The notes: generated by a model not told the origin, from the sequence alone. Shown: positions 44,201 through 55,194, counted from the stretch's first letter. The stretch: DNA of 64,000 nt from Bedellia somnulentella (GCA_963576735.1 OY755170.1:18026875-18090874); one strand, 5' to 3'. Made by a program: numbers and translations.

Positions 44201-47200
44201 AGAAATTCCTCAGCCACTTTTGGAAATTTGAGTGGGGAAAAGATAGTAAAAATAAAGGTTGTTGGTGATGGGTCTCCAACCGCATCGCCCAGAAATCCCT
44301 TAATAGCCCCATACCGTTAGTCGCCTCTTACGTTAACTCACCAGAAGAAATGGGGTAGTGCTATTCTAAACCGACACTATTCAGTATCGATAAATCCATT
44401 AAAAATATTAAAACCATTTATTTATCTTAAACATGGGAGATATAACAAAATATATAGAGTGTACACATTTTCTCTTCCCAGTACATGATTTTAAAATATT
44501 TACAAAATTATTACTTCAATTATTAAAATCATGAGGTCAGATATGAAGAAGAATAACACAAAAAAAACTCAGTTCCATTAATCCGATAGCCTTCGGATCA
44601 TCGATTGAAATCAAAGGATTACGGAAAAGCTAGACTGGCCAATGGTACAACTATCACCATCATCCACAAGTAGACGTAATTCCATTGAAAGGAATAATAT
44701 TCCTAAAACGAATCCTACACCATTTTTTTTTCCAAATCTAATAATTTTTAATTGTGTCAGATACGGACAGTTCAAAATACGTAATGATTCCGGTGGCCAC
44801 CAGTATAAGTATATTATTTTTACACAACAGCAGCATGGACTCGGTATACCAAGTAAGACATTATCATTTAGATTATCGCAAAAGCCTTCCTTACATCAGT
44901 AAAAACTTTGAGTAATAATGGATAGACACCATATAGAAAAATACGTTTGGATAGTGAAACAGTTCATCAATTATGTCTTATTTTAAATACTTTCTGAACT
45001 TAACATCCAATAATCATTGAGTATTATTTATTCCGAATTCTGGCTTCCCCTTTTTGAGAATCCTAGCCGTGAGTATATATGTCTATATTGTATGCTTACA
45101 GCTCGGTTTCTTTCAAATAACCTTCACTTCAGCAAAATTACTGACGGGTAACGATAGCTGCGCAGGTAAAAATGAAACGCTGTGTGTCGTTAATCTTCTC
45201 CGTTACTGCTTCTCTTCAGGAGTAGCCTGCGACGGCATAAGGAACTGTGGGGTCGGAGATTGGTAAGATATTTATCAACTTGGTATAAAGAATGAAGAAA
45301 AACGGGATGTATGAAGAGATTGATGGATGTAAACGAAGCCAAAGAGGTTTGCCAGAATCATACAAAGTGGTGATTGACTGTCTCTGTCTACCTAAAGGTA
45401 AATAATGGCGTGAGTATATGTATGTATTTATCAAACTAACTACCTCGTTTTGAACCTTGCTAGAGATATAATAACACCTATGTAAACCTAAACCGTGATG
45501 GACCATCTTAAATAAATGAGTCGTACGGTCGTATCTAAGCACAAGTTTTAAGTTTTTAGCTTCACCAAAAGGAATACTCCTTTGGGTGGAATGAGTTACG
45601 GAATTGAAATATGAATATTTAATAATTCACTCAACAGTCTATTTCTTAAATCAAAAACTTATTACATTATAGCGAAGAATTGGTCTTTTTATCTTTTGCC
45701 GTTTAGGTACGACGAATCATCAGCAGTGTGTTCCCGCAAATGGGACATCTTGGCTTTTAAATCGATAGCTGCAGTCGTTGCCCTTCTTCTGATGCTGATG
45801 CTGTCCACCGCCCACCTGGTGGCCCGTCTCCTGCCTCCGGTGATCGACTCCTTCTTCATATTCCACGCGAACGAAGATAACCGCCTCTGTGTAAACCCAA
45901 TCCATACTAGTCCATTGAAACGTGTGGAGACAGAAACGATCTCAGCTGCCACTTCTTCTTCTATGGTATCATATTCCAATAAATGTTTTAAAATACTAGT
46001 TTTAAACTGCCTTCGTACATCAAACTAGCCAGAGCAAGCAATCAATATTTTATAACTAGTTTTCAATTCAACTGCCATGGTTACTGCGGTTAGGTATTGG
46101 ATTTTAGACTAAAATTATAATTAAATTTAATCTTAATTTAAAATGTACGGGTCAAGATTCTTCTTATTTTTTTATGGCTAAATATATTTTATGCCAAAAG
46201 AAACCATTGCATTTCATAGAAATGCTCGCCCCTTAATACCGGCTAAACGCATATGTGTATGTAAAAACGGTGAGGCTTAAAATAAATCACGTCACGTATT
46301 ACTTTGTATAAATATTATCGAATTTTTGTTTTGCTCTTTCTTTTAGGTTCTTGATCCTTTTTCGTCCTTTTGTATAATATATTATTATTATATATATTTT
46401 TTAAATGACGCTTATGTATTATAAATTTTCATTTCGGGTTAAATTTCAATGGCAGATTTTGAAAGAATTTCAGATTTTATAATCAAAACTTTCACAATAT
46501 TGAAATTATCTATGTTTAAATAAATGGTATCACTGGTAAATAAAATGAAGTAGAAAAATCATTCAGTTCAAACTGTTCGGTTCAACATTCGGTTTATTAT
46601 AAATCAATTTCAGTTCCACTAGCAACGTATGAGATGAGTAAATAATATTTTGACGTCTATAGGTATCTTCTGAATCCAGTTCAGTGACTTTCATGGGCTT
46701 AGAGGATTATTTTGAAAAGGAAGCACAAAAACAGTACAGGAAACAAAATCAGGGCGATCAAGAGTCTGCAAACATGAAGGTATATTATATAAAAGATCGC
46801 CACTGCATGCCAAATTTTACTTGAAAGTGTTATGTTAAAACGAAAATCTGAATTAGAATGGCCTTGATTTTTGCCCAAATCCTTAAACACTGGGTCAAAG
46901 TCATTGCCAATTTGTACAATCTAAAATTGGATTTATTTCAAGTTAATTAAATATTAAGAATTTCTTAAGAATTAAGAAGTACCGAAGTTTTCCTTTTTTT
47001 TGCTGTAGTTTTGCGATTACTTCATAGAGCAATGTTTTTATTTTAAATTTAACTTGATATTCAGACCAACGTATTCTTTCCTCTGTTTGACAAAAGACAG
47101 TCGCAAAAAGTACTTTTTAAGATACTATATTATATATCTACGCCAAGACGAACCATGCGAAGCCTACGGGCACTACCTACCTTTTCTCGAAGCCCCTCGT

Positions 47201-50200
47201 TGTTTTTTTGAAACCTCATAACTTGGGTTTGGATTATGCTAGATCAACAAAATTTTCGGGAAATATTGTCAATAGCGGATTTATTGAACAAATAAAGTTT
47301 TAATTATACTTCAGATTTTATTTATATCTAAAAAACGCTGATTTCGTCACTGACTCACTGATGATCATCAAAGTTCTTAGGGTATTTCCTAATGTCCTCG
47401 AAAGCTGAAATTTTGTATGTGAGCTAGTATTAACACACAAACAACAAAAAATATATAAAACCTGTAACTTTAATCCCCCAACCCCTTAAGGCGATGGGAG
47501 TTTGTATGAGACTTGTAATTTTCAATTTTGGCGCTAGAGGTCTAATCTGATCTAAAACTTGATGCCTCAGATATATATATATATACGAGTATATATATAT
47601 ATATTTTGACTAAGGTGTAGAGTTTGTGAAGTAAGGACTTGTAGAGTTGGGCGTGTAGTGTTAGAAGCTTGGCTCTACATGAGGTCTGATAACTTTTTGA
47701 CAGTGCGAGTCATATGGGCTCGTCTTGGCAACATTTTACATGAACATGTTTTTGGTGTTCATTTTTAACAAACTATTTAACCCCGGAAGCAAAGCTTTAA
47801 ATCCCCCGCTTGTACGTATCTGAGAAACATTTCCCGCTTCCGTCACATTATGCAATATTCTCATACACGTGACTTGAGAAAGCATGTTTGTATTTTTAGG
47901 AAATCAATATCGTAATCATATAACAGCAAAGTTGTAAAACTTTCTCAATTTCTTAAGAATACTTTGAAAGCATTCAAAACACGTGAGTAAAGAATGACTG
48001 CTGCAGAACTCATTAAAACTTTTTTAACATGATTGCGTAATGAGATGGCCATTTTAAAATGTTTAGACTAAATGGGTTTCATTTGGAAGGTGCCTAAAAA
48101 ATTTCTATCTATAGGAAGTCATTGCACTTCAGTTGCATATAATAGTGAAACCTCAGTTTGAGCCTCATAGCAGGGAATTAATTTATTAGCAGCAAATAAA
48201 TTTAAATGAACGTATCAAAATTTCGTTTCAAATTCGGATAAGAGTTTGTTCATACAAATTATTTATAGGTATTAATGTTATATGTTATTATTATTTATTT
48301 TGGGCATGATTTTTAGTTCCTCGCCTCTCCCATGGCCGAAACAGAAAATTAGAATTTTAAAGGGGAGTGGCGGTACTCCCCGACAAGAGCACAGTCGGTC
48401 GGGGTCAGGGACTCAGGTTCAAGAACCGACGGACGATCCGAGCCGTATCGCACCGCCTTCTGCATTTGTGCTGGAACCGACACGCCACAGAAATCCAACC
48501 GCCTCAAGTTGGTCGCGAGGCTGGTTGGAATTAACCCGTTCGCGGACAAAACAATTGGGATTATTTCTGTCCAAGTCACACCCCACATGTCGGTGATCTC
48601 GTGAGCTAGATCGAGATATTTCCGACGCTTCTCGGTGTCGGCTTTCACGAGACCCTCGTTATGAGGGATAGTGACATCCACTAGAAATACCCTCGACTGC
48701 GACCGATCCCATACCACGATATCAGGCTTATTCGCTAGAATAGTCCTGTCCGTGATAACGGATCGGTCCCAATAGATTTTGGCACGGTCGTTTTCTAGGA
48801 TTGGCTCCGGCAGATACTTGTAATACGGCAGCCTCTGTTGCAAGAGTCCGTATTTTAGAGCGAGTTCCTGATGCAGGATTTTGGCTGCTTGGTTGTGTCT
48901 GTGCAAGTACTCAGTGTTAGCAAGAGCCGAACAACCGGAAATAACATGCCTAAGTGACTCTCCGGGACGGCCACATGCTCGACAAACGTCTGTGGTACCG
49001 TCCTTTAGGATGTATTTCCGAGAGTTCCGCGTCTTGATAACCTGGTCTTGTATTGCACAGACAAAACCTTCGGTTTCCCCAAAAAGGTCCCCGAAACGCA
49101 GCCAATGCAGGGAGGCTTTACGGTCCACGAAAGGTTCGTGAAGTACCTTGTAAAACCTCCCGTGCAGCTCCTTCTCTTTCCATACGGACTCCCGGACAGA
49201 GGTGCTAAGTACCTCCGGGGTCCGCCAATCCTGTGAGGCCAACGATAAGGGAGTCAGTCCTTTATCACTAGCGACCACCTCTCCCCGAATACTATCATCC
49301 GTCATCGTTAAAAAATAGTTTCTGAGGTTGCATACCTCTTGGTTGTGCATGGTTTTGACACTCAAGAGGCCTCGACCACCACACTTCCGCGGGATATACA
49401 ATCTCATAACCGACGACCTCGGATGATGCATTCGATGAGAGGTCATCATCGTGCGAACTCGTCTGTCCAGAGCGTCAAGTTCGGTCTGAGTCCATCTGAG
49501 CACGCCAAACGTGTACATCAGTACAGGCATGACCCAGGAGTTAATGGCTCGGATCTTATTAACGCCTGACAAGTAGCTATTAAGCACACTTTTCAGGCGT
49601 TCATAAAACTCCTCGCAAACACCCTGTTTCACGTCTGCCACCTTCACACCGATGGTTTGTGACATGCCCAGATACTCAGATGATACTACTATAGATGTTT
49701 CAGCCTCGGAGAGTGCCCTCAAATGATTGGTGCCGACATCGACACAATCAGAGTGCACGACATGACATTATTATTTATATTATTAATCAATTATTTTTAT
49801 TTATTCCCTCTGCGGTCTAACGCTCTAGCGGTAGAACGTTTAGCTCTCGATCCGGTGGGCTAAGGTACATTTGCTGAGGGGAAAAGACACAAACATATTG
49901 ATGGATCTAATCGATCGATGGTAGCTTCAAGCAAATGTCAGCGACAGCTCGAGCTATGTTTGTTTTTTTATATATTAGTGGTAGGTGTCCGAAGTATGAA
50001 GAATAAAAGAGCATGACGAGAAGACTAATGGATGTAAACGAAGCTAGAGAGGTTGGTCAGGAATGGACAAAGTGACGATCGATATAGTCTCTGCCTACCC
50101 CAATAGGAACTAATGGCGAAAGTATATATATGTATTATTAGTGTAACCATCGAAAACCAAGAGATTCATCGTGTAAACCTGGCTTGGGCATAAGTATTAC

Positions 50201-52134
50201 GTAAACATACATTATGTTATGTTATGTTATGTTATTTAAATGGAAGCTATAAGCAAACATAACTTCTGCTTTGACCTGACAACATGACTAACTTATTCGT
50301 TTTGCTCATTTACAACTGTATTTTAAGCAAATGGATAAATAATTACATAGATTTACACATATTATGAGTCAGATTAAGTGCATTAAATATTGCCAGATGA
50401 AAATATGTCTGCCTACCTCTCTCTATATGGAAGTAACATTAAATAAATATTTCAATATACACAGGCATATTACACAGACATGACAGACAACCATGATAGT
50501 CCATTGGGTAGAACAACCGCCCGTCGAAATAGATAGGTGTGGGTTCAAATCCCGGGTTGGGCCTACACCAATTCGTCTTTTCTAAAGTCATATGTGTTTA
50601 ATTTATCATGGTTGATAACGGTGAGAGAAATAACATAACATAACATAAACGTTCACGCCGAATATCCCCGAAGGGGTTGGCAGAGGTACTAATACTTCTG
50701 AACATCACGTGACTTTGTCACCTGGTGTTCAGAGTACCCACGTTTTGCATGGACAGTGTACTCACGTTATAGGGGGCAGGCCTATCGCCGTTTTGTACGA
50801 ATACACTGTCACATGACTAAGTACAACTCAGCCATGTGGGTTTCCTCACGATGTTTTCCCTCACCGTTAACAACCATGATAAATTAACCACACATATGTC
50901 TTTAGAAAAGACAAATTGGTGTAGGCCCGACCCAGGATTTGAACACTAGTCGTTTGCACGATAACCGAGTGTTCTACCCACTGGGCTATCACGGTTTGAG
51001 AGAAATAATCGTGAGGAGACCCAGGTGACTAAGGTGTACTTAGTCACGTGACAGTGATTTTTTGCAAAACGGCGACAGACCTACCCCTATCACGTGAGTA
51101 CACTGTCCAAGCAAAACGTGGGTACTCTGACCACCAGGTGACAATGTCCCGTAATGTTCATAAATATTCTTACCACTGCCAACGCCTTCGGGGATATACG
51201 GCGTGAACGGTTGAGTTGAGTTTGAGAGAGTAATAAAACAACACAGATCAAGTATGTTCCCAGAACAGTGCAATACTACAACATTGTAGAATAGAATAGA
51301 AAACTCTTTATTGTACACTAGTGGATCGTCCCAGCTTCGCACGGGTAGCATTGTTTTTTTAAATATCTGAGGTTTCTTTCTTCAGTCACTGCTCAAGCAT
51401 TGTGAAATTCAGCACAATGTTTTCAATTTATTAAATTTATAGCACTCCCTAAACAGTGTAGTTTGGTGATTTTGAATGCGCTTTAATGAACGGTTCAGTT
51501 TTTCCGTTTAATAGCAAATTTTCTAATAAAACGCTATGAAGTATTTATAACAATCTAAAAAATAAATCATTACGTGTTGTAGGATGCAACTACTGGCGCC
51601 ATCTAGTATTTTATAAGTAAATTAGTAACGATTCGGTTTTGGTCACGGGCGCGATAGCTTATTTTATGTATAATTTCGGTGTTTCTCTACCGATTTCTAT
51701 GATTCTTTTTTTATTGAATAGGTAATAATGTTACCTTATTTAAATTAGGGATGAGTGAGAGGTTTACAAACGTAAAAGTAAACAAATACAATCAGAATGT
51801 TCCGAACTGCTAAGCTATCAGGAATTACACGTGTTATTGTGAGTCAACCGTAAAAGATAGACATAAACTGTTGTAGATTTTTTTTAGATAATTTTATGAA
51901 GAATATTTCCGTGATACATGATTTCTATGTAAGTTTAACCATTAAGGCTGCACACGCGACGGAAGCTTAAAAAATGGAGTAACTTCTCCCGTTTTCCCAA
52001 AATTTCCCAAATTTCCCCTTGACTACTCTGCTGGAAAGTATACAAAAACCTGCCCAGGAGTATGGAGAATAATTGTACCAAGTTTCGTTAAAATCCGTCG
52101 AGTAGTTTTTGTTTCCATAAGGAACATACAAACC

Positions 52135-52172
<38 letters not shown>

Positions 52173-53852
52173 AATTTTACTGATTGCATTTTTGGCATCA
52201 GTATCGATCCCTAATCACCACCTGATAGTTATTTTGAAAATATATTTCATGTACAGAATTGACCTCTGTACAGATTTATTATAAGTATAGATAACAGATA
52301 GAAACATTTATACACATTATTTATTAACTAGACATTATATATACCCTATATTGCGGCGGTCTTATTGCTTAAAGCAATCTCTTCCAGACAACCTTTGAAT
52401 GGTGAGATCAGTGCGTTAATAAAAACAGTAGGTAGATGTACAAGACATAATGGAATGGGATAATAATATAATTATATTTTGGTAACTGATATTAATGTGA
52501 CAGTATATTTTAGAATATCTTTGTAAGGGCCTTTTTCCAAATAGCAAAGGTTTCTTCAATCACCCCTGTGAAATTTAGCGTGATGTGATGATGTATGTTT
52601 CTTGTTAAGATTGTAATAATAAATTGAATAATAAGATTGTTAAGATCCATCATTCGATTCGAGATTTCTTAAAATTCGCATAATTTATTTAACTTATTTT
52701 TTATTATATATGTTTTGAACACAAACTTGGCATATGTTGAATGTTATTTATTTATTACTAAATTATAAAAAAAATCATGAGTTTGTATATTGCGTACAAA
52801 CTCGTGAAATACAACAATGATGGAATAATAAAAGGGCTCTGATTTTTTTTTTAGACTGCAGATGTATTGAGACAGAAGGGAGAATGAGTAAACCAATACA
52901 CAGCCGCATGGTGGCATGGTTCCAAGAGACTGGTTGCAAGTCGCAACCCTTTATATTGCCCAACACAACATAGTGAAGTGAATGTGCTAAACTCCGCGAT
53001 GCAATAGTCATAATAGTGCGGTGCAAACAAAGGCTGATTATGGTTTTCGAGGTGGCACAGAGATCACGATAGGTATATGTAGATCCTAGGCATCGTAAAG
53101 TGGCCTACATACGCGTATCCTACAATTGAATGATAGCGAGGCAATTTGCATGCCTTTTGTGTGTTGATGTAGAAAAGGGGTCATTATTTGATATATACAA
53201 TTATATTTTATTCATATATTCGCCTGCTCGTGGCCTTTCTTTCAAAAATGTTTAACATTTGGGTTAATAACATCGGAATAACAAAAAAAAAATCGTTTTA
53301 AAAATAATATATTTTTTTACCGTGTGAGAGTAAAATAATTACTATGAGGAATTACAAACTTCCAATCGTTCTCGTTATCATTATAGATAAAAATTATGCA
53401 AAAACATGACTTTCGTTGAACGCGAGCGTTGCTAAGTTTTATTTTATATATAAAAAAAATGTTGTTTGTAAAACGTGGTAACACTATCACCTGTAAAATG
53501 TAATTGTCTAACTATGGCATTTTTATTATATAAAGTTTACTTAGTGACGGACGGACGGTTGGAAAGACTACAACGTCTCGGTATTACTGTCCTCCTCGAC
53601 CTTTTCGATATAGCTATTTAAAAATGGAGAAGCGATGGTGAAATTTACTATTATTCACATTTAGTTGTAATAATATATCCCGAAATAGATAACGGAGTGA
53701 CAAATATATTTTTTCAGACCAATATGGAAACAACGTCGTCGACTCATTTCCGGAAAGATTCAAGAAAGTCTGTATTTCAAAGAATACTATCTGGAATCAT
53801 GGGAAGAAACAAATCGAGAATTATATTTCAACAGGAAACGAATGGTGTTTGA
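38021..53852 (+). CDS. CUB-like/LDLa single-pass membrane protein, about 8 exons
   Basis: A predicted type I membrane protein: signal peptide (MTLKFLLFIIIHLYC), a CUB-like ectodomain, one LDL-receptor class A module with all six cysteines (C..C..C, then CDGIRNCGVGDWYDESSAVC), a transmembrane helix (AAVVALLLMLMLSTAHL) and a Ser/Lys-rich cytoplasmic tail. Exons: 38021-38224, possible microexon 43337-43356, 43832-43992 (start uncertain, alternative 43705), 44761-44843, 45102-45262, 45707-45965, 46663-46779 and 53718-53852. This model sums to 1140 nt (379 aa) with every junction in phase. CUB-LDLa membrane proteins such as Neto act as co-receptors; I cannot assign an orthologue. Introns contain a Ty3/gypsy element and a Dong-like LINE. 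Confidence 0.68.
38230..39283. other. intron sequence, very AT-rich
   Basis: No exon with suitable phase found. 39051-39186 is a direct copy of the repeat at 16587-16719. Confidence 0.4.
39288..39773 (+). repeat. 5' LTR
   Basis: 486 bp, TGTTACGACATC...GGTACGTAACA. TATA box at 39459-39466, AATAAA at 39701-39706, and a small palindrome TATCGATAG...AATTATCGATA before it. Confidence 0.9.
39459..39466 (+). promoter_or_regulatory. LTR TATA box
   Basis: ATATAAAG-type motif in the 5' LTR; the same motif is at 42766-42773 in the 3' LTR. Confidence 0.65.
39774..39791 (+). promoter_or_regulatory. primer binding site
   Basis: ATTGGTGACAGAAGTGG lies directly after the 5' LTR, where a tRNA 3' end would pair to start minus-strand synthesis. 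The tRNA species was not identified. Confidence 0.6.
39799..41073 (+). CDS. gag: gag of the LTR retrotransposon
   Basis: 425 codons from the first ATG (MPVMPKEDG) to TAG at 41071; the frame is open from 39775, but ATG at 39799 is the natural start. An acidic, Ser/Thr-rich N-terminus is followed by a long heptad-rich coiled coil (about residues 75-180), a capsid-like helical segment (VPPYDGTTSWSAYRHQF onward) and a CCHC zinc knuckle, CYGCGKRGHLRLSC, that binds RNA. Two tandem 33-bp units at 40048-40113 repeat 11 residues in the coiled coil. The frame overlaps pol by -1. Confidence 0.88.
   Translation: MPVMPKEDGREGVKTRAQKAAEGEQLSEMSSSVTNPRSDIPEETSAVTNAPSTSTAPAAATNTDLTMIVEMFQSMREAQQSIQDVVKNIHSEVQDVKKNIHSEVQGVVKQEVRELREEQQTKFSQVLTAVNEVSGRVVTVEKDVEQMKEQVTTIEKDIDDMKTDFRGMEKRVLQLESRPVKVVSGENVVAVHGPRVKVPPYDGTTSWSAYRHQFQTVAAANGWTDEQCLTALTVALRGQALSVIEALPTPSGGFKDLLDALESRYGERHLEHVFRAQLRDRVQRSGEGLQQWALEIEKLVRKAYPSVDPKTVEMNLVQAFVDGIRDIEVRTAVRLQHHTSLKDALANALEVEACRQDTRQTHRLREIAEANEDVKVIKAPVGRSTGPICYGCGKRGHLRLSCPLRKEEKRQAEAPAANVQGNEH
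40048..40113 (+). repeat. 33-bp tandem duplication inside gag
   Basis: Two near-identical units, each ending AACATACATTCGGAGGTACAG, add an in-frame 11-residue repeat. Confidence 0.75.
40962..42578 (+). pseudogene. pol remnant: integrase, without RT/RNase H
   Basis: The frame is open from about 40962 (reached in practice by frameshift near 41064) to TAA at 42576. Integrase is complete: zinc-binding H-x-H and CRKCTTC, catalytic D in AVDVAGP, D in HSDQGRNF and E in DGMVERF with exactly 35 residues between the last two, then a GPY/F module (RWEGPYKV). Before it about 50 codons represent the start of the protease region, and CKHCRKQE is the usual text after RNase H. The internal deletion therefore joins near 41165-41190 and stays in frame. 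Confidence 0.85.
41058..41064 (+). promoter_or_regulatory. -1 ribosomal frameshift heptamer
   Basis: GGGAAAC is set in the gag frame as G GGA AAC, three codons before the gag stop. Six nucleotides later an exact 7-bp stem, TAGCCAG (41071-41077) with CTGGCTA (41094-41100), could form. The shift enters the pol frame exactly. Confidence 0.72.
42581..42594 (+). promoter_or_regulatory. polypurine tract
   Basis: TAAGGAGGGGGTAA directly before the 3' LTR, the primer for plus-strand DNA. Confidence 0.7.
42595..43080 (+). repeat. 3' LTR
   Basis: 486 bp, no difference from the 5' LTR seen by eye; AATAAA at 43008-43013. Confidence 0.9.
43337..43356 (+). CDS. possible 20-nt microexon of the CUB/LDLa gene
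   Basis: A good acceptor (AATGTTTTACAG) and donor (GTAAGA) enclose 20 nt coding RFYVCF plus two bases. It enters in phase 0 from exon 1 and leaves in the phase needed by an exon starting at 43832. With exon 1 it gives DTITLRFYVCF, which fits the CUB strand pattern I-x-L-x-F-x-x-F. Confidence 0.3.
43489..43675 (-). repeat. decayed SINE-2 copy
   Basis: From TATACTCACGCCTATAAATC to TCTAAGCCGGCGCTACAC, with internal losses. It shares an open frame with the exon that follows, but by chance. Confidence 0.55.
43832..43992 (+). CDS. CUB/LDLa gene exon (start tentative)
   Basis: Donor GCAG|GTATTT is in phase with the next exon. Codes for CVMDIVTEEHNILLVVVRF to PICDFFKISA, CUB-like. The acceptor GTTACAG is moderate; CCACAG at 43704 is an alternative that adds 42 residues but leaves the phase to the upstream exon unmatched. 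Confidence 0.5.
44141..44381 (-). repeat. SINE-2 copy
   Basis: Full length; CAGTACCGATAA / CAGTATCGATAA duplication (12 bp, one mismatch) at 44129-44140 and 44382-44393. Confidence 0.78.
44761..44843 (+). CDS. CUB/LDLa gene exon, CUB end
   Basis: Acceptor TTGTGTCAG, donor TCG|GTATAC. Codes for TDSSKYVMIPVATSISILFL and HNSSMDS with an N-glycosylation sequon; typical last strands of a CUB domain. Confidence 0.65.
45041..45085 (+). repeat. SINE-2 tail fragment beside an exon
   Basis: CTGGCTTCCCCTTTTTGAGA, then AGCCGTGAGTATATATG; it ends about 16 bp before the LDLa exon acceptor. Confidence 0.5.
45102..45262 (+). CDS. CUB/LDLa gene exon, LDLa module
   Basis: Acceptor ATGCTTACAG, donor TG|GTAAGA. 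LGFFQITFTSA closes the CUB; then five of six LDLa cysteines up to CDGIRNCGVGDW. Confidence 0.85.
45286..45428 (+). repeat. RTE 3' tail fragment
   Basis: GATTGATGGATGTAAACGAA, AGAGGTTTGCC and GCGTGAGTATATGTATGTA. Confidence 0.65.
45707..45965 (+). CDS. CUB/LDLa gene exon, transmembrane segment
   Basis: Acceptor TGCCGTTTAG, donor ATG|GTATCA. YDESSAVC completes the LDLa; then the helix AAVVALLLMLMLSTAHL and the start of the cytoplasmic tail (HANEDNRLCVNPIHTSP). Confidence 0.83.
46663..46779 (+). CDS. CUB/LDLa gene exon, cytoplasmic tail
   Basis: 39 codons in phase 0; acceptor GTCTATAG, donor AAG|GTATAT. Charged: LEDYFEKEAQKQYRKQNQGD. Confidence 0.72.
46780..48300. other. intron sequence with TA microsatellite
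   Basis: TA repeats at 47571-47602 form a palindrome around CGAG; otherwise nothing bounded. Confidence 0.4.
48303..49766 (-). mobile_element. R4/Dong-like LINE, 5'-truncated copy 2
   Basis: Near-identical to copy 1 but about 95 bp longer at the 5' side. It lies between TTATTATTATTTATTTT and ATTATTATTTATATTATTAA, again TAA-type repeats, in the last intron of the CUB/LDLa gene. Confidence 0.75.
48349..49758 (-). pseudogene. LINE ORF C-terminal part, copy 2
   Basis: Open for 469 codons with RT thumb, CCHC knuckle (CRACGRPGESLRHVISGC) and restriction-like nuclease (KPDIVVWD, FLVDVTIP). Five bases lost near 48451 relative to copy 1 replace the natural C-terminus by an unrelated tail after QMQKAV. 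The RT catalytic core is missing. Confidence 0.75.
49978..50130 (+). repeat. RTE 3' tail fragment
   Basis: GGTGTCCGAAGTATGAAGAA, GATGTAAACGAAGCTAGAGA and GTCTCTGCCTACCCCAATAG. Confidence 0.65.
50492..51215 (+). repeat. SINE-1 interrupted by another SINE-1
   Basis: The outer copy runs in plus orientation: A box TAGTCCATTGG, B box GGTTCAAATCCC, then the body to 50633. It resumes at 51009 and ends CGGCGTGAACGGTTGAG. Confidence 0.78.
50634..50996 (-). repeat. nested SINE-1, full length
   Basis: 363 bp in opposite orientation within the outer SINE-1. Perfect 12-bp duplication TGAGAGAAATAA at 50622-50633 and 50997-51008. The tail is CATAACATAACATAA on plus, i.e. TTATG repeats. Confidence 0.85.
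51318..51640 (-). mobile_element. Helitron-like 3' end fragment
   Basis: Minus strand ends ACCCGTGCGAAGCTGGGACG, then ATCCACTAG before T. Far end not found; right limit approximate. Confidence 0.45.
51810..52290 (-). repeat. dispersed repeat, inverted partner of 16140-16560
   Basis: Shares CACGTGTTATTGTGAGTCAA, the TAAAATCCGTCGAGTAGTTT block and a CAGA microsatellite (about 52136-52168) with the 16-kb copy in the opposite direction. Confidence 0.55.
52300..53717. other. intron sequence, nothing recognised
   Basis: AT-rich; an 83-codon minus-strand frame near 52775-53026 has no family resemblance. Confidence 0.4.
53718..53852 (+). CDS. CUB/LDLa gene last exon
   Basis: Acceptor ATTTTTTCAG; 44 codons (TNMETTSSTHFRKDSRKSVF onward to QQETNGV), TGA at 53850-53852. 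Basic, Ser/Arg-rich cytoplasmic end. AATAAA begins at 53853, probably too close to serve alone. Confidence 0.65.
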   Translation, partial: TNMETTSSTHFRKDSRKSVFQRILSGIMGRNKSRIIFQQETNGV

Positions 53853-53989
53853 AATAAAGACTTAAAAAATATATTTTTCCATGTTTACATAATTTTACGT
53901 TAAAGCGGAAATAATACTTTAAGGTTAGCGTATACTACCTGATATTAAGGTGCTTGTCCGGCCTTGTCAAGTACGTACTTGATACGTAG

Positions 53990-54122
53990 ACTAGACAGCT
54001 TAAGGCGCCGTTGGTTCAGCGATAAATATCATCTGAGGGGGTGCTGCCCCCGCGGGCGCGGGGAAGCGTCTACGCGCCGATCGAGCGGCCGTCTCCCCGA
54101 CGCGACGCCGCGTGCGCGCGTT
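53990..54122. other. CpG-rich patch
   Basis: An abrupt GC- and CpG-rich block (CCCCCGCGGGCGCGGGGAAG, CGACGCGACGCCGCGTGCGC) in AT-rich surroundings, about 140 bp past the CUB/LDLa stop. It could be a promoter or enhancer remnant or part of a repeat. Confidence 0.45.
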
Positions 54123-54352
54123 TTAAAAACATACAGTAGGGTAAGCAATACAGTTATTGTCAACTCGACAGTTTTAGCCACTCGCAAATATTTTCTATGG
54201 TATGGGTTCGGACATTTGTTTATGATACATTTTCTTTCTAAAATATTTACGAATGGTTATAACAGTCAGGGTGACGAAAACTGTATCGCTTACCCTAGGT
54301 TATCAATTTCAAAAATAGTTTCTACCATGGCCGTTTAAAATATAAAATATAA

Positions 54353-54726
54353 CATAACATAGACATAAACGGTCACGCCGTTTATCCCCGAAGGGGTTGG
54401 CAGAGGTACCAAATACTTCTGAACTCTCATGGCAGCGCCATCTAGTGTCCAGAGAAGGTACCCACGTTTTGCTTAGACAGTGTACTCACGTGATAGGGGG
54501 CAGGCCTATCGCCGGTTTGTACGAATACACTGTCACATGACTAAGTACAACTCAGCCATATGGGTTTCCTCACGACGTTTTCCCTCACCGTTAACAACCA
54601 TGATAAATTAACCACACATATGACTTTAGAAAAGACAAATTGGTGTAGGCCCGACCTAGGATCGGAACTCACGCCCTTCTGTTTTCGGGCGGGTGTTCTA
54701 CCCACTGGACTATCATGTCGTCGTCG
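54353..54726 (-). repeat. SINE-1, full-length copy
   Basis: 12-bp duplication TATAAAATATAA at 54341-54352 and 54727-54738; head diverged. Confidence 0.78.
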
Positions 54727-54809
54727 TATAAAATATAATGATACGATAGATTTGTCTACCCCTGTCAGTTTAACAAAATTATTACAGTGATAATTTCATA
54801 ACTTTAGTC

Positions 54810-55050
54810 GTGTCGTGTCGGCTTAGAATAACACTACCCCATTTCTACCCGTGATCGTAAGAGGCGACTAAGGGTATAGGGGCTTTTTAAGTGATTTTTG
54901 GGGCGATGTGGTTGGAGAACCCTCACCGAAATCATATATTATTACCATCTTTTCCCAAATCAACTTCCAAAAGTGGCTGAGGAATTTCTCATTCCAAAGC
55001 TCTGGCTATCCCGTTAAGGGATTTATAGCCGTGAGTATATGTATGTATAT
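54810..55050 (+). repeat. SINE-2 copy
   Basis: Head GTCGTGTCGGCTTAGAATA to tail GTGAGTATATGTATGTATA. Confidence 0.72.
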
Positions 55051-55194
55051 AATTTTCAGTTTACACCTGTAACTATTTAATATTATTAATTGAAATTAGA
55101 AGTTACTTTAACGGTTTTGTTCTTTTTCCCATTCCTAATAAATTAAACAATAAAATATAAAAATGAGTGCAATCTATGAATTGAATGAATTCTT

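Noticed and set aside
52136..52168. CRISPR-like tandem array
   Set aside because: A plain 4-bp CAGA microsatellite without spacers, inside a dispersed repeat.
53964..54338. 124-codon ORF across the CpG patch
   Set aside because: Arg-rich product explained by GC-rich low complexity, then unrelated AT-rich sequence; no domain.
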